This document shows, piece by piece, positions 24,501 through 34,002 of a stretch of DNA of 64,000 nucleotides (the stretch's first letter is position 1; every line of letters begins with the position of its first letter). The stretch lies in the NCBI RefSeq assembly GCF_000801105.2, contig NC_079518.1, positions 12,036,106 to 12,100,105 of the forward strand. Direction: 5' to 3'. The translations under genes and the position numbers were made by a program. This DNA is from Raphanus sativus. Taxonomy: Eukaryota > Streptophyta > Magnoliopsida > Brassicales > Brassicaceae. A model generated the notes under the pieces. It did not search any database, had not been told where the DNA came from, and saw nothing but the letters and a program-made list of their open reading frames with translations.

Positions 24501-26007
24501 GTATGAGGTGTGGAGAGGTTCGATGAAATATGAAGTGGTAGCTTTGGAGGAGAGAGATACTTGGACCATCACTGAACTACCTCCAGGCAAGACTGCTATT
24601 GGTTGCATGTGGGTGTATAAAATCAAGTATAATGCGGATGGAACCATAAACCGATACAAATCACGGCTGGTGGCTCTTGGGAACAGTCAAGAAGAAGGCA
24701 TAGATTACAAAGAGACGTTCGCACCGGTTGTCAAGATGACGACAGTAAGGATTGTTCTTGAGGTAGCCGCAGCAAAGGGATGGGAGTTGTCTCAGATGGA
24801 TGTTCACAATGCGTTTCTGCATGGGGACCTAGAGGAAGAAGTTTATATGAAGTTGCCTCCTGGTTTCTCTCATCCGGGTGATAACAGAGTGTGCAAACTC
24901 AAGAAGTCGATATATGGGCTTCGCCAATCTCCGAGATGTTGGTTCTCAAAGTTGTCAAATGCTCTGCTTGATTTTGGCTTTAAACAGAACTACAAAGATT
25001 ACTCTTTATTTACTATGAAACGGAGCGGTTCACAGATGTTTGTTCTGGTATACGTCGACGATTTGATCGTAGGAGGAGACAATCCAGAACTTATCTCTTC
25101 TTTCAAGTCCTATTTAAGTAGATGTTTCCACATGAAAGATTTGGGAGCTTTGCGATATTTCTTGGGCATTGAAGTATCCCGTGGAAAAGAAGGTATCTAT
25201 TTGTCACAAAAGAAGTATGCTCTAGACATTGTTAAAGAATGTGGTTTGCTTGGAGCAAAGCCTGCGCCTACTCCAATGGAACAGAATCATAATTTGGCTC
25301 GGCTTGATGGAGAGTTCTATACAAATCCAACTGCGTACAGGAGATTAGTGGGTCGGCTGGTTTACTTGGCGGTCACGAAACCAGAAATCAGTTATGCGGT
25401 TCACACGTTGGCTCAGTTCTTGCAGAAACCTCGACTAAAGCATTGGGAAGCTGCGTTGAGGCTAGTTCGGTATTTGAAAGGTGTTCCCGGACAGGGGATT
25501 TTCTTGAGTGCAGACAATGACTTACACATTTCTGCCTTTTGTGATTCAGACTGGGCTGCGTGTCCTCTCACACGACGTTCATTGACTGGTTTCCTGGTTA
25601 TGTTAGGAGGTTCTTTGGTTTCGTGGAAGACGAAGAAGCAACACACGGTTTCAAGGTCATCAGCAGAGGCTGAATACAGAGCGATGGCAATGACGTTGAG
25701 TGAGCTAAAGTGGACGAAAGAGATTCTTGAAGCGTTTGGGGTTCGTCAGACTAGGCCGATGAACTTGTATTGCGACAGCAGGGCAGCGCTTCACATTGCT
25801 GCTAATCCGGTGTTTCATGAACGCACGAAACATATTGAAGCTGATTGTCATTTTGTTCGAGATGCAGTGCAGGATAAGTCGATTGTTACTTCACATGTTC
25901 GGACGACGGACCAGCTAGCCGATATACTGACGAAAGCTTTGTCTGTGCGTCAGTTTGGATATCTGCTATGCAAGATGGGCATTCGCGATCTACATGCACC
26001 ATCTTGA
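21559..26007 (+). CDS. Copia gag-pol polyprotein, intact
   Basis: 1,482 residues in one frame. In order: a gag region of the UBN2/retrotran_gag type (about 40-250); a CCHC zinc knuckle CSHCGKQGHDSTNC (about 277) followed by a Gly/Arg-rich stretch; aspartic protease with the catalytic triplet in DSGASHHM (about 405); GAG-pre-integrase HHRMGHPSS (about 530); integrase core with the acidic residues in CDLWGP, SDNGTEF and VERKH (about 595-690); reverse transcriptase starting near WTITELPPGKTAIGCMW (about 1000) with the YVDDL box (about 1165); and RNase H with CDSDWAACPLTRRSLTGF (about 1325), SSAEAEYRA and a final DSRAALHIAANP block. The integrase-before-RT order defines Ty1/copia. No stop or frameshift is present. 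Gag and pol share one frame, as is usual for plant copia. Confidence 0.97.
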   Translation: MGDTSLSMTSTTTGAMVASQGVLISPYYLHPSENTGNVLSPILLNGGNYERWAKLMLNSLRTKRKLGFVDGTLKRPVGKPEEEEKWDMVNAMVIGWIYSSIEPKLRPSISLVDSAKAMWGSLQRRFSISDDTRIHQLHADIAACKQNGESVEVYFGKLKVMWDDLSDFEKSFTCCCGSADCASMVTYDKMQEKIRLHQFLMGLDNARFGTTRSNLLSRQTELNLDSVYSQIIQEERHLSVMRGAEERAPVVGFSATSSPQPGGQVAATRYGKPATVCSHCGKQGHDSTNCFQVIGFPDWWEKGKPNGGRGGERGSRGRGSNGQGRGRGGRGSGFQAYNAQLGDSASVTESSGSALPPGIPNFTNDQWATLAQFVNNQKSNQSDKLSGKKEKLLLFGKDRRYDIIIDSGASHHMTGEAHLLTDIVNIAPCAISLPNGQVTWATRHGSLSLGDRLVLRHVFLAPSLSVTLISVAQLLRDVASFVLFTKRFCVIQDLISKTLIGAGRERNGVYHYEGAVAVQAGRAVKLQDRDLWHHRMGHPSSKVLSVLAPTGGFSSVLGVLEQSCDVCLRAKQTRDTFSISINKTVEPFHLVHCDLWGPYREPSTSGARYFLTIVDDFSRAVWTVLLLEKKEAPGALKTFCSFVRRQFQKQVKIIRSDNGTEFTCLRKFFAEEGIVHQTSCVETPQQNGRVERKHRHILNVARALLFQGNLPKRFWGESVLTATYLINRTPTPLLKNKTPYELLYGAPPSYDNLRVFGTLCFARRISRGKDKLDPRSNQCVFLGYPMGKKGWLVFDLETEKLFVSRDVVFQEDQYPFAQKDKDKAVSSVAPVYLPASVIYDHDITTEEVQLTPSDSESQREEVVATSEQGGAVSEQGGVVDTASESVSVEKLAPPTVTEEPMGRGMRKKRSSVLLNDYVTYSARLSDKPPRVSQPAATKSSGTCLYPLDDYMSHHRLSPSLQSFAATIMENIEPRSYKEAVKYEVWRGSMKYEVVALEERDTWTITELPPGKTAIGCMWVYKIKYNADGTINRYKSRLVALGNSQEEGIDYKETFAPVVKMTTVRIVLEVAAAKGWELSQMDVHNAFLHGDLEEEVYMKLPPGFSHPGDNRVCKLKKSIYGLRQSPRCWFSKLSNALLDFGFKQNYKDYSLFTMKRSGSQMFVLVYVDDLIVGGDNPELISSFKSYLSRCFHMKDLGALRYFLGIEVSRGKEGIYLSQKKYALDIVKECGLLGAKPAPTPMEQNHNLARLDGEFYTNPTAYRRLVGRLVYLAVTKPEISYAVHTLAQFLQKPRLKHWEAALRLVRYLKGVPGQGIFLSADNDLHISAFCDSDWAACPLTRRSLTGFLVMLGGSLVSWKTKKQHTVSRSSAEAEYRAMAMTLSELKWTKEILEAFGVRQTRPMNLYCDSRAALHIAANPVFHERTKHIEADCHFVRDAVQDKSIVTSHVRTTDQLADILTKALSVRQFGYLLCKMGIRDLHAPS

Positions 26008-26014
26008 GGGGGAG

Positions 26015-26187
26015 TATTAGGAGATAATGATGAGTTTAGTAGATAAGTCTCACATATATTGTTATGGCTGTTGTTATCTCCTATATTGTGGGAAGATATG
26101 ATTCGATCATGTTTCGGTCACCCTTGTATAAATACTCGACTGTATGTACATCAATAACACACAAATATTGTTTGCAACTTCTTAGCA
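26015..26187 (+). repeat. 3' LTR of the copia element
   Basis: 173 bp. It follows the polypurine tract GAGGGGGAG at 26006-26014 and ends at the CAACT duplication. One base differs from the 5' LTR. Confidence 0.95.
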
Positions 26188-27375
26188 CAACTGCATCAGT
26201 AATTAGAAGTCTCACATCATTTGCAGCTTCAGAATCCACAGGATTGAACGTGTGTAATATGCATATTTCTCTGTATCCTGTATTCCGCCAGATGTGTTGA
26301 TAATTAACCTTTCGCATTCCCATTTTCTCATGCAGCTTCCAGGTGATAAGATAGTTGGGTTTGGCCAAGTTCTTTCTTGGTATTGAAATTCCTGGTGATG
26401 CGAAAGATTTCTTCAACCAAATAGACGCACTAGCTTGTTTGGAAGACAACAGGCAATGCTACTTTCATGCTCCTCTATGCAATTGTTCTTTGGTTTATTT
26501 CAGTACACATCTTAGGTGAGATTTCAGTAACCTTGAATTAAGTTGAGTGATACTAGGACTTACTGTTACTTCTGTGTTAACAATTGCATTGATAGAGGAA
26601 AACAGCTTCTCTTTACATTTAAAATGCCCGTAAGGGCTTGTGATCCCTCCATACTAGAATTTTGAACAACGGCAGAGTATTTGTAGAGAAGAATAGGAGT
26701 TTAAAAGCTGGAACACTACTGTGGGAGCGATAATATGTTCTGTGGTTATTTCTATGGCTTCAGGTTCTCTGTTCCACTTATCTTGTCTCTTCCATCTACT
26801 GTCATTTCATCGACAAAGAAAAGAGCCTCTGAAGGTATCCCCATCATAACTTCCATCAAGATGTGACTGGCATAGTTTGAGATGTTATTTCTTTTTATCT
26901 TTCCAGAAAAGCTTCTGGCCAAGCAGCTTTCACTAGTTTTCTTGGGTCTTATAGCTCTCCCATTCATCGGTTTCCTGATTGGGGTCAGTTTTATTCCCCT
27001 TGTAAATAGATTCAGCAAAGTAAATCCAAAAAAAAAAAGAAACATCATTACATTTGTTTCCCAACTCATATAAACTATTGTTTATGTTTAAGCTTACACG
27101 GTTGGGAGTGTGAACATAATAAAGAGCTTCCCATCATCGGTTGGAGATGCAACATCCGTTTTACTTTTCCATGGTGGTATTGAAGCTGTTCTGCTTCTCA
27201 ATCTGGGTGAAGGCAAGTTGTCAAAACCGTTTCTTGTTTAAAAGATTATAAGGACAGCATTGCATCAAAAATCTAATGCCCCTTTTGTTTTCCTTTGCAT
27301 GCTACACAGTTGGATCTGTTCACAACTCTAAAAGGCACTTTCTTTGTTCGGATTGTTTCTGTTGTTCGTCGGAAA

Positions 27376-28517
27376 CAGAATATGATCTGTCTCCATGGAG
27401 CAGTTTTTTTTTATCAGTTTTGTAGCATTTACTTATATAGATCATGCTGATAGACATTTCATTTGGATATCACACTGTCTCAGTTTAGTCTTAAAACTTA
27501 CTCCCTCTGTTTTTTAAAGATCCATGTTCTAGGAAAAAAATTTGTTTTAAAAAGATACATTTTTTACTTTTTCAATGTATTATTTAATGAAAATCTGTTA
27601 ACTTTAAGAAAATTAATTGTGTTTATTGGGTTTTTATTGGTTAAAAATTATGGAAAATTGTTATTCACAAAAATCAATGCATTTTTAATGTGATTTCTTA
27701 ATATATGTGAAAAGTCTAAAATATGTATCTTTAAAAAACAGAGGGAGTAATCAAGAAGAGTTGGTTTCGGTTCCCTTTTTTTTTAATTTCGTTGAACCAT
27801 ACTTTGCCCAAAGCCAGTCAACGGCAACTAGAGAGAAATATTTATTTGGTATCTGACCCTTCACATGGCATCGTTACAACTTATACCCAACTTTACAGTT
27901 CGAACCATAAATGAGAATTAATTTTTTTTTCTTCTAAAAAGTAAAAGAGAGAATGTAGTTGTCGTTTGTAGACAATCATTACCCTTTTTGTTCATCTGAA
28001 AAGTTTGTCTAAGAACACATCTCTTCCTCTCTCTCTTCTCATTTGTCATTGGTAAGAACGTTGTTCTCAATCATATATATATATCTCATTTGTTCCAATT
28101 CCTTACATGTTCTTCCCTATCCTTTCTATAAATCTCTTCATCGATTATCTGTATATCGTCAAGTTTGAGTTTCATTCGTGGTTTCTTCGTTAAAATGGTT
28201 AAAAATATCAACACTTTCGGATTTATTTTCATCTCAATGAATTTTTTGAATATCTGGGTTGTGAATTATGCAATGGTTACGAATGATCTACATTTTTGGG
28301 TTTTATCCCTTTCTGCATCTGGTACTGAAAAAACGATATGTTCTTTGGTGATTCTTTGGCCGTGGTGGAAAAACCAAACCAAAAAAAAATAATGTTTTGT
28401 TTCTCGATATTTGCAAAGCATAGTTTGATCATGTCACCTGTTTTCACATTATTGTGCGTGTTTCATTCGTTCTGTATTAGGACTCTGTTTGATGGTTGCT
28501 AGCTTTTCAGAAGAGCA
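27376..28517. other. Spacer and leader upstream of ZAC
   Basis: Apart from the Stowaway MITE (27501-27747), this holds the presumed ZAC promoter and a leader with CT-rich blocks (TCTCTTCCTCTC near 28020) and a probable 5' UTR intron ending in TTTTCAG at 28510. No other gene was recognised. Confidence 0.45.
27501..27747. mobile_element. Stowaway-type (Tc1/mariner) MITE
   Basis: 247 bp between TA dinucleotides (27499-27500 and 27748-27749). The ends are inverted: CTCCCTCTGTTTTTTAAAGAT on the left and the matching ATCTTTAAAAAACAGAGGGAG on the right. The CTCCCTC start and TA duplication define Stowaway elements. Confidence 0.92.
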
Positions 28518-30228
28518 ATGAGTCATTCTGCATCCAGTTCAGGTACTGCTCTGCTTTACTCTCCTAATCATTACTCTCTTTAAGGGACGTGAGTTCTCCT
28601 CTGTTCATATAATCACTATGATGTTTGTAGTTGTGGCTGGAATTTTCACAAAGATTTATAGTACCCTTCATTGGCTTGAACTCATTCACATTGTTGCTTC
28701 CCAGGAAAAAGGAGAATAAGGGATCTTTTATCTGAATCTGATAACCGAGTCTGCGCTGATTGTGGCGCTCCAGATCCTAAGTGGGCGTAAGTTACCGCTG
28801 TTAAACTCTCCCACATATGTTACTTATAAATCATTAAACTCTATAACCGTTAGCAATGTATGTAATCAATTTACAGGTCAGCAAATATCGGAGTGTTCAT
28901 TTGCTTAAAATGTTGCGATGTGCACAGAAGCCTTGGCACTCATGTCTCAAAGGTGATGGCTGACTCTTTGCTTCTCCTTCTAAGATCCTCACAAGAATCT
29001 TTTTGCACTAGTTCTTCTTGACAAGAATCTTTTTGCAAGATTATTGATAGTTTGGGAGTGTGTTTCCAGGTCTTATCTGTGACATTAGATGAATGGGAAG
29101 ATGAGGAAGTCGATTCAATGATTGAGATTGGAGGAAACGCCTCTGCTAATTCAATCTACGAGGCGTTTATACCTGATGGTTCCTCCAAGCCTGGACCTGA
29201 TGCTAGTCATGAGCACCGTATGAAGTTTATCAGGTAAGGTTTATTGTTCATACCAAATACCCTTTTAACATATGTAGTGGGAAATATTCATACCCTAAGA
29301 TGTATCACATCAGGTCAAAATATGAGTTCCAAGAGTTTCTGAAACCAAGCTTGCGTATCACATCAGGGAAGACCTCTAGTTCAAAGAGCTCATCATCATA
29401 TCGTTCATCAAGTCTTTCCACAAATATCATTGATAGCTTTCGCACAAATTCATCATCCCAAAAGCCGGTAAAAAGCTTCGTTTCTTTCTGAATCAAATTG
29501 ACTACTTGAACATTGTGATTCATGGTGTTTAAACAATGACAGCAACTTGAAGGCATGGTTGAGTTTATTGGATTGTTGAAGGTGACTATCAAAAAGGGTA
29601 CCAACTTAGCCATCCGAGACATGATGACAAGTGATCCCTATGTTGTGTTGACTTTAGGACAACAAGTAAGTTGTGTCTTTATATGTTCTTACCGTTATTC
29701 TAGTGATTTTGTATGGCTAATCATTTTCATCATATTACCAGACTGTACAATCAGCTGTAATGAAAAGCAACTTAAACCCGGTTTGGAATGAGGAACTCAT
29801 GCTCTCTGTTCCTCATGACTATGGCTCAGTGAAGCTGGTAAAAAAGTTTAACATCCAAATCATTTTCTAGTTTTGGTTAAATCATTTAACTTAAGTTGAC
29901 TGTTTGTTTTCATTTTCTCTTTTTTTTTTTCTGGGATATTTTGCAGCAAGTGTTTGATTATGACACATTCTCTGCTGATGACATAATGGGAGAAGCTGAG
30001 ATTGACATCCAACCACTGATCACATCTGCAATGGCTTTTGGAGACCCTGAAATGTTTGGAGATATGCAGATTGGGAAATGGCTGAAATCGAACGACAATG
30101 CTCTTATAGAGGATAGCATTATCAACATTGCAGATGGGAAAGTGAAACAAGAGGTTCAAATCAAGCTTCAGAATGTCGAATCTGGTGAGTTGGAACTAGA
30201 CCTTGAGTGGCTGCCTCTTGACCAATGA
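28518..30228 (+). CDS. ZAC: ZAC/AGD12-type ArfGAP with C2 domain
   Basis: Eight exons (28518-28542, 28705-28786, 28877-28952, 29070-29233, 29314-29467, 29543-29665, 29742-29837, 29947-30228) encode a protein of about 334 residues. The N-terminal ArfGAP zinc finger (about 25-60) shows the C-x2-C-x16-C-x2-C pattern, CADCGAPDP through FICLKC, followed by GVHRSLG with the catalytic arginine. The C-terminal C2 domain (about 175-290) begins GLLKVTIKKGTNLAIRDM and contains SDPYVVLTLG and VFDYDTFSADD, with the aspartates that bind calcium. Such proteins stimulate GTP hydrolysis on Arf GTPases and bind phospholipids at Golgi and plasma membrane. The match is to Arabidopsis ZAC (At4g21160). A Ser-rich linker (SSKSSSSYRSSSLS) joins the two domains. 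No damage is seen. Confidence 0.94.
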
Positions 30229-30370
30229 CAAAATAACAGTTTTATTATAGGCTCGTTAAAATTATATGTATGGAGAAAGAAAATCTTATTATTGTATTCA
30301 TTTTAATTCTGGAGACTTCAAATCTTGAAAACCCTCTTTGGTGTTTTGTTTATGAGAGCCATTTGTATAA

Positions 30371-32801
30371 GAAACAATTACACTCAGAGGCAGTTTCTGA
30401 GTTTATTTTACACTTTGAGGCAGTTTGTGCTAATAGGGTACTTTTTCTCAACCAAACTCATTTCTTAGTTATAAACTAACTAAAAAGCCTTACAATCTGA
30501 TTTTTATGGTATTTATTATTTACGATTCTTCATAGCAAACAAAAGGAAGTGGATCCCATGTATCATCTTCTTTATTTCTTTCTTTTGAGTTTCTTATTTC
30601 TTTTTGTAAAATGAATATTGTTTTTCCTGAACGTTTTTAAAAGAAAATATATTTATAATCCGTATTTTTGTTATCCAATCTATCTTTTGAGATATGTCAA
30701 GCTATATTTTTGATGGAATAAATCGTTCAACAAATCAGAAACCAAAAAAATCACTTTTGTTCGAACTTTTAAGATTAAAGCCATGAATTAGGATTGAAAG
30801 ATATCACATTTGGGTAAAAATACATAAAAATAAGTTGAGAATATAAAGAATCATGGAAAATATGCAAGATAGACGGAGATTAGGGTTTCTGGTCGACAAT
30901 GACTAAGAAAGAAGATGAGGCTGTTTTCGTAATTTTGCAACATTAATGAAAAATAAAAATTGTATGTACATTACATTCAAACTGTACATGTGTACACCTA
31001 ATTATATATTATACATCGATGTAATTGTGTACATTTTTTTGTTTTTTTGTAAGTTTTCTATCTAAATAACTAAGATTCTACGATTTTATAAACTCAAGAT
31101 AATGTTAACAAAATTTACATGTGAACATACACATTATTATCCATGTGTACGTCCATGAATGTATACATGTCTTATACAAGTCTTATCTCATTATCTACAA
31201 AGATAATGAAGAAAACAAATCAAGAAACCAAGGGTAACTTGCTCAAAAATGATGTATTAAGATTGTTGTTTTCTATAAAAAATTGAAGCATGCTTCCATT
31301 AGTACTAGTTGTACAATACCATATATAATAGTGTACATACACTTTCGGACCCGAAACGAATCTAAAAAAAATCTTTTGGACCTCAAATTGTAACATCATC
31401 TTCCATCACTCCGCTAGCTTCTTCTTCTGCAACTCAGGCCCACAAATTCTTATGTCCAAGCCACCTTGAGTCTCAGCCGTCATCAACTTTCAATCCGTCA
31501 CGACTTCCTTTCTTTACGGCCATGTCTCCTCTGTTGCTTCGTCATATGTCTCCTTCTCGTCGCCGTGTTTGTCGCATCCTTCTCGTCATCATCTTCGTCG
31601 CTTCCTTTTTTTCATCGTCTTCGTCGCTTACTTCTCGTCGTCACCTCTGTCTCGTCGTTATCATCTCCTCCATCTCACCACCTTCGTTGTAAAAGCTCGA
31701 TGAGCAACAATTGCCAATTTTGATTTTATTGCACATCTGGTCCCTAGACATTTTGGATATATTCATTTCTGACCCATACGTTTCTGATTTGCAAATATAC
31801 CATTTCAAATTGATTTCATACTTTTTAATTGTACATGCCATATTTTTCATAATTACAAAAATGGGTCTTTGAACTTTCTAGGTGTTTCAATTCGGCTCTT
31901 AATTTTCAGGGTGTACATGTGTACAAACCCAAATATAATTTGACATATTGTGCACATAGATAAACATGCAACATAGTACACATGTATACACTTATTTGTG
32001 TACAACATTTATATTGTGCACCTCTACTATTATCACTTTCCATTATATGTACACAAATCAAAATAAATTCTCAATACAAAGAGTATCATTTACAAACAAA
32101 ACTCTCATCCCTGCACACATGTGTACAACCAAATGATGTACAACCAAATGATGTTCATGTGTACATACAAATATTACTATCATGTATAATGATTCACTTG
32201 AATAATTGTGTCCACTTGTACACCGATGCATAGACACTCACATGTAACACCATTTTTTTTGTTTTTGAGCAATAACGAATGTACACATGTACACTAACGA
32301 ATATACACATATGCACTAACGAATGTACACAACTATATACAACTTTACACATTAACTTTTATTGTACACATGTACACTAATGAATGTACACAACTTTAGA
32401 ACATGTTGGACATCTAACATATATCTCAAAACTATAGCTTCACAGATCTCAAAAGATAGATCGAGTGATGGAGAAAACGATTTCATAAAAAAAAATTGAA
32501 AAAAAATATTTAAGAATCAAATATGAATTTTCTAAAAAATAGAGAATGAATGAGGAAGAAGACGAATGAGAAAAAGAAGGAAATGAGAGAGATAATGCAA
32601 GTTGGAGAGAAGAAAAACGTGGTGATAATTAGGTAGAGAGGAGATAGATAATGCAGGTTGCAAAGTGTGAAACTATTTTAGTCACATGAATTAATTTAGT
32701 TAACTATTTTTTGGTTTTAGTTAGAAAAAACTACCTCAGTAGTTAAAACTGCCTTATATTGTAATAAAAATATGAAAATTGTCTCTTAGTGTTAGTAACT
32801 C
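30371..32801. mobile_element. Non-autonomous Mutator-like element (MULE) with long inverted ends
   Basis: 2,431 bp flanked by a perfect 9-bp duplication, TTTGTATAA (30362-30370 and 32802-32810). The left terminus (about 30371-30460) starts GAAACAATTACACTCAGAGG. The right terminus, reverse-complemented, starts GAGTTACTAACACTAAGAGA. The two align with modest divergence over about 85-90 bp, including shared AGGCAGTTT blocks. Long TIRs plus a 9-bp TSD define MULEs. There is no transposase. The interior holds about twenty TGTACA words and a CT/CGTC-rich centre. Confidence 0.93.
30964..32390. repeat. Clusters of TGTACA palindromes inside the MULE
   Basis: I count about 21 TGTACA words: about six at 30964-31345 and about fifteen at 31825-32390. 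Many sit in longer words such as ATGTGTACA or GTACACATGTACAC. None was seen in the CT-rich centre. They could be binding sites for a transposase or a host factor, or an expanded simple repeat. Function is not shown. Confidence 0.7.
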
Positions 32802-33073
32802 TTTGTATAACTCGAATAGATTATTATATGTTTTAGTTTAAATTTTTTTCCTTCTGTCAGCTGATTTATTATATAGAAAAAGGGAGATACAATTTTATTC
32901 ATTTCTGTAACATTTAAGCTCTAGCCCTAAATTCTGAGTGGGTGGGTACGTTTAGAGCATGGAGTGTTCAACTGACATGTAGGTTCAGCAGTTAAGAGCG
33001 ACTAAAAAGCTAATAAGATGTCTGAATCTTCTTCCAAAACATACGAAACGCTGCGTTTTGAATAAATAGAAAA

Positions 33074-33118
33074 GGCCCATTAACTTGAAAAGTTCAATAC
33101 GGCCCATTAACCTGAAAA
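33074..33118 (+). promoter_or_regulatory. Duplicated site II promoter element of the CMC1-like gene
   Basis: GGCCCATTAACTTGAAAA (33074-33091) and GGCCCATTAACCTGAAAA (33101-33118) lie 27 bp apart, centre to centre. GGCCCA/TGGGCC site II motifs bind TCP factors and are typical of plant genes for mitochondrial respiratory proteins. This fits the product encoded just downstream. Confidence 0.7.
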
Positions 33119-33431
33119 CTTTGACCCGGGCTCTCTTCTCGCAACTTCATTCACCGTCCCCATTTCAGTGATCCTCCTGAGGTGATAGATACCAAATCAA
33201 AGGTAACTAACGTGTTCCATTCTCTGTGATTCATCTTCTATTAGGCTATTCTTTTGTCACGCCTTGATTTTCCATTGTCTTGGCTTTAAATCTTCATTGC
33301 TCTCTTGCTCTCTTCAGAATTAGGGTTTGTAAATTGGGGGGGTTTTAGCAGAGAGGTGAAAGATTTGATTTTCACCTATACCATTGCTTTTTTTTAAAAC
33401 AGATTAGGAGTTTTGTTAGAGAAGTAAAAGG

Positions 33432-34002
33432 ATGCATCCTCCACTTACACCACATAGACATCCAATGTGTCTGGAGGTCAGTTTTTCTATCTCCTATTTT
33501 GGTTTCTGAATCTGTCTTACTTTGTAATCTCTTCCTCGTTACTGCCTCTGTCCTAGTTTGTTTACCAATCATATAGTATAATACAGAACATTGGTCAAAG
33601 GACATTTTGTAAAACTCGCAATTAAATTAAAAAAAAAAAAATTGAGTAGAACATATCTTTTGCCATGTTTAGTCATAAGAAGATCTGTATGTTGTCGCAA
33701 TGTTTTTCAGATAATTGAGGAGTTCCAAAAGTGTCACTTAGAGCACCCCATTGGGAAATTCTTCGGAGAGTGTACAGAGCTGAAAGTAAAGCTTGATCGG
33801 TGTTTCCGCCAAGAGGTATGTTATTCATAGCCCAACATAGTACGTTATGCAGCTTAAAGTTTGCGGTTGATTACACTTTGTCTTAGAGATATCTTACAAT
33901 GTCTTGCAGAAAGCTGTAAAGCGGAAGGTAAATTTCGAACAGAGCAAGAAACGTCAGGAAAGGCTGAAAACTATAAGGAAAGAAGAAACTGCGGAGACTT
34001 GA
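33432..34002 (+). CDS. CMC1-like twin-CX9C mitochondrial protein
   Basis: Three exons (33432-33476, 33711-33815, 33910-34002) encode 80 residues, starting MHPPLTPHRHPMC. Two CX9C motifs are visible: C-LEIIEEFQK-C (about residues 13-23) and C-TELKVKLDR-C (about 37-47). They form the coiled-coil-helix-coiled-coil-helix fold that is imported and oxidised by Mia40 in the intermembrane space. CMC1 proteins help deliver copper or stabilise early intermediates in cytochrome c oxidase assembly. The C-terminal tail is basic (KRKVNFEQSKKRQERLK). It corresponds to the small CMC1-like gene I recall as At4g21192. No damage is seen. A broken copy of exon 2 and the 3' region lies 0.7 kb downstream. Confidence 0.92.

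Larger units (their letters stand above)
21332..26187 (+). mobile_element. Complete Ty1/copia LTR retrotransposon, very young
   Basis: This 4,856-bp element has two 173-bp LTRs and a single 1,482-codon gag-pol frame. It is flanked by a perfect 5-bp target duplication, CAACT (21327-21331 and 26188-26192), that falls inside a ribophorin II pseudogene exon. The two LTRs differ at one position that I can find (A/G at the seventh base). LTRs start TATTAG directly after a GAGGGGGAG polypurine tract and end TTAGCA next to the primer site. All parts needed for transposition look present. Confidence 0.97.
20048..27375 (+). pseudogene. HAP6: Ribophorin II (RPN2/HAP6) pseudogene, split by a copia element
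   Basis: Ribophorin II is a membrane subunit of the ER oligosaccharyltransferase; HAP6 is the Arabidopsis name. Pieces in order: signal-peptide and start region (20048-20186, AVAICGAASVFQ...DSHR, then VFVTVDGSYKR in another frame); 20483-20550 (QSDG, an in-frame stop, then LESSTFATG); 20740-20806 (GLAYETLGGVISLAPSGIDQ); 21117-21172; 21282-21331; then, after the transposon, SVIRSLTSFAASESTGLN; 26336-26455 ([20 protein letters not shown], with a frameshift before it); 26761-26830 (SVPLILSLPSTVIS); 26913-26985 ([20 protein letters not shown]); 27088-27215; about 27310-27350. Roughly residues 60-190 and 330-620 of the normal protein are missing. The stop, the frameshifts and these deletions show the gene was dead apart from the insertion. 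Intact subunit function must come from another locus. Confidence 0.9.

Noticed and set aside
21559..26007. Smaller open frames overlapping the copia polyprotein on both strands
   Set aside because: Shadows of the gag-pol frame; none has its own motif.
28979..29039. Direct repeat ACAAGAATCTTTTTGCA in a ZAC intron as another tail-type insertion
   Set aside because: The sequence between the copies has no homopolymer tail; a simple local duplication is more likely.
31466..31723. An 85-codon frame (Ser/Leu-rich) in the MULE core as a gene
   Set aside because: Low-complexity CT-rich translation without domains or introns; kept only as a possible captured fragment.
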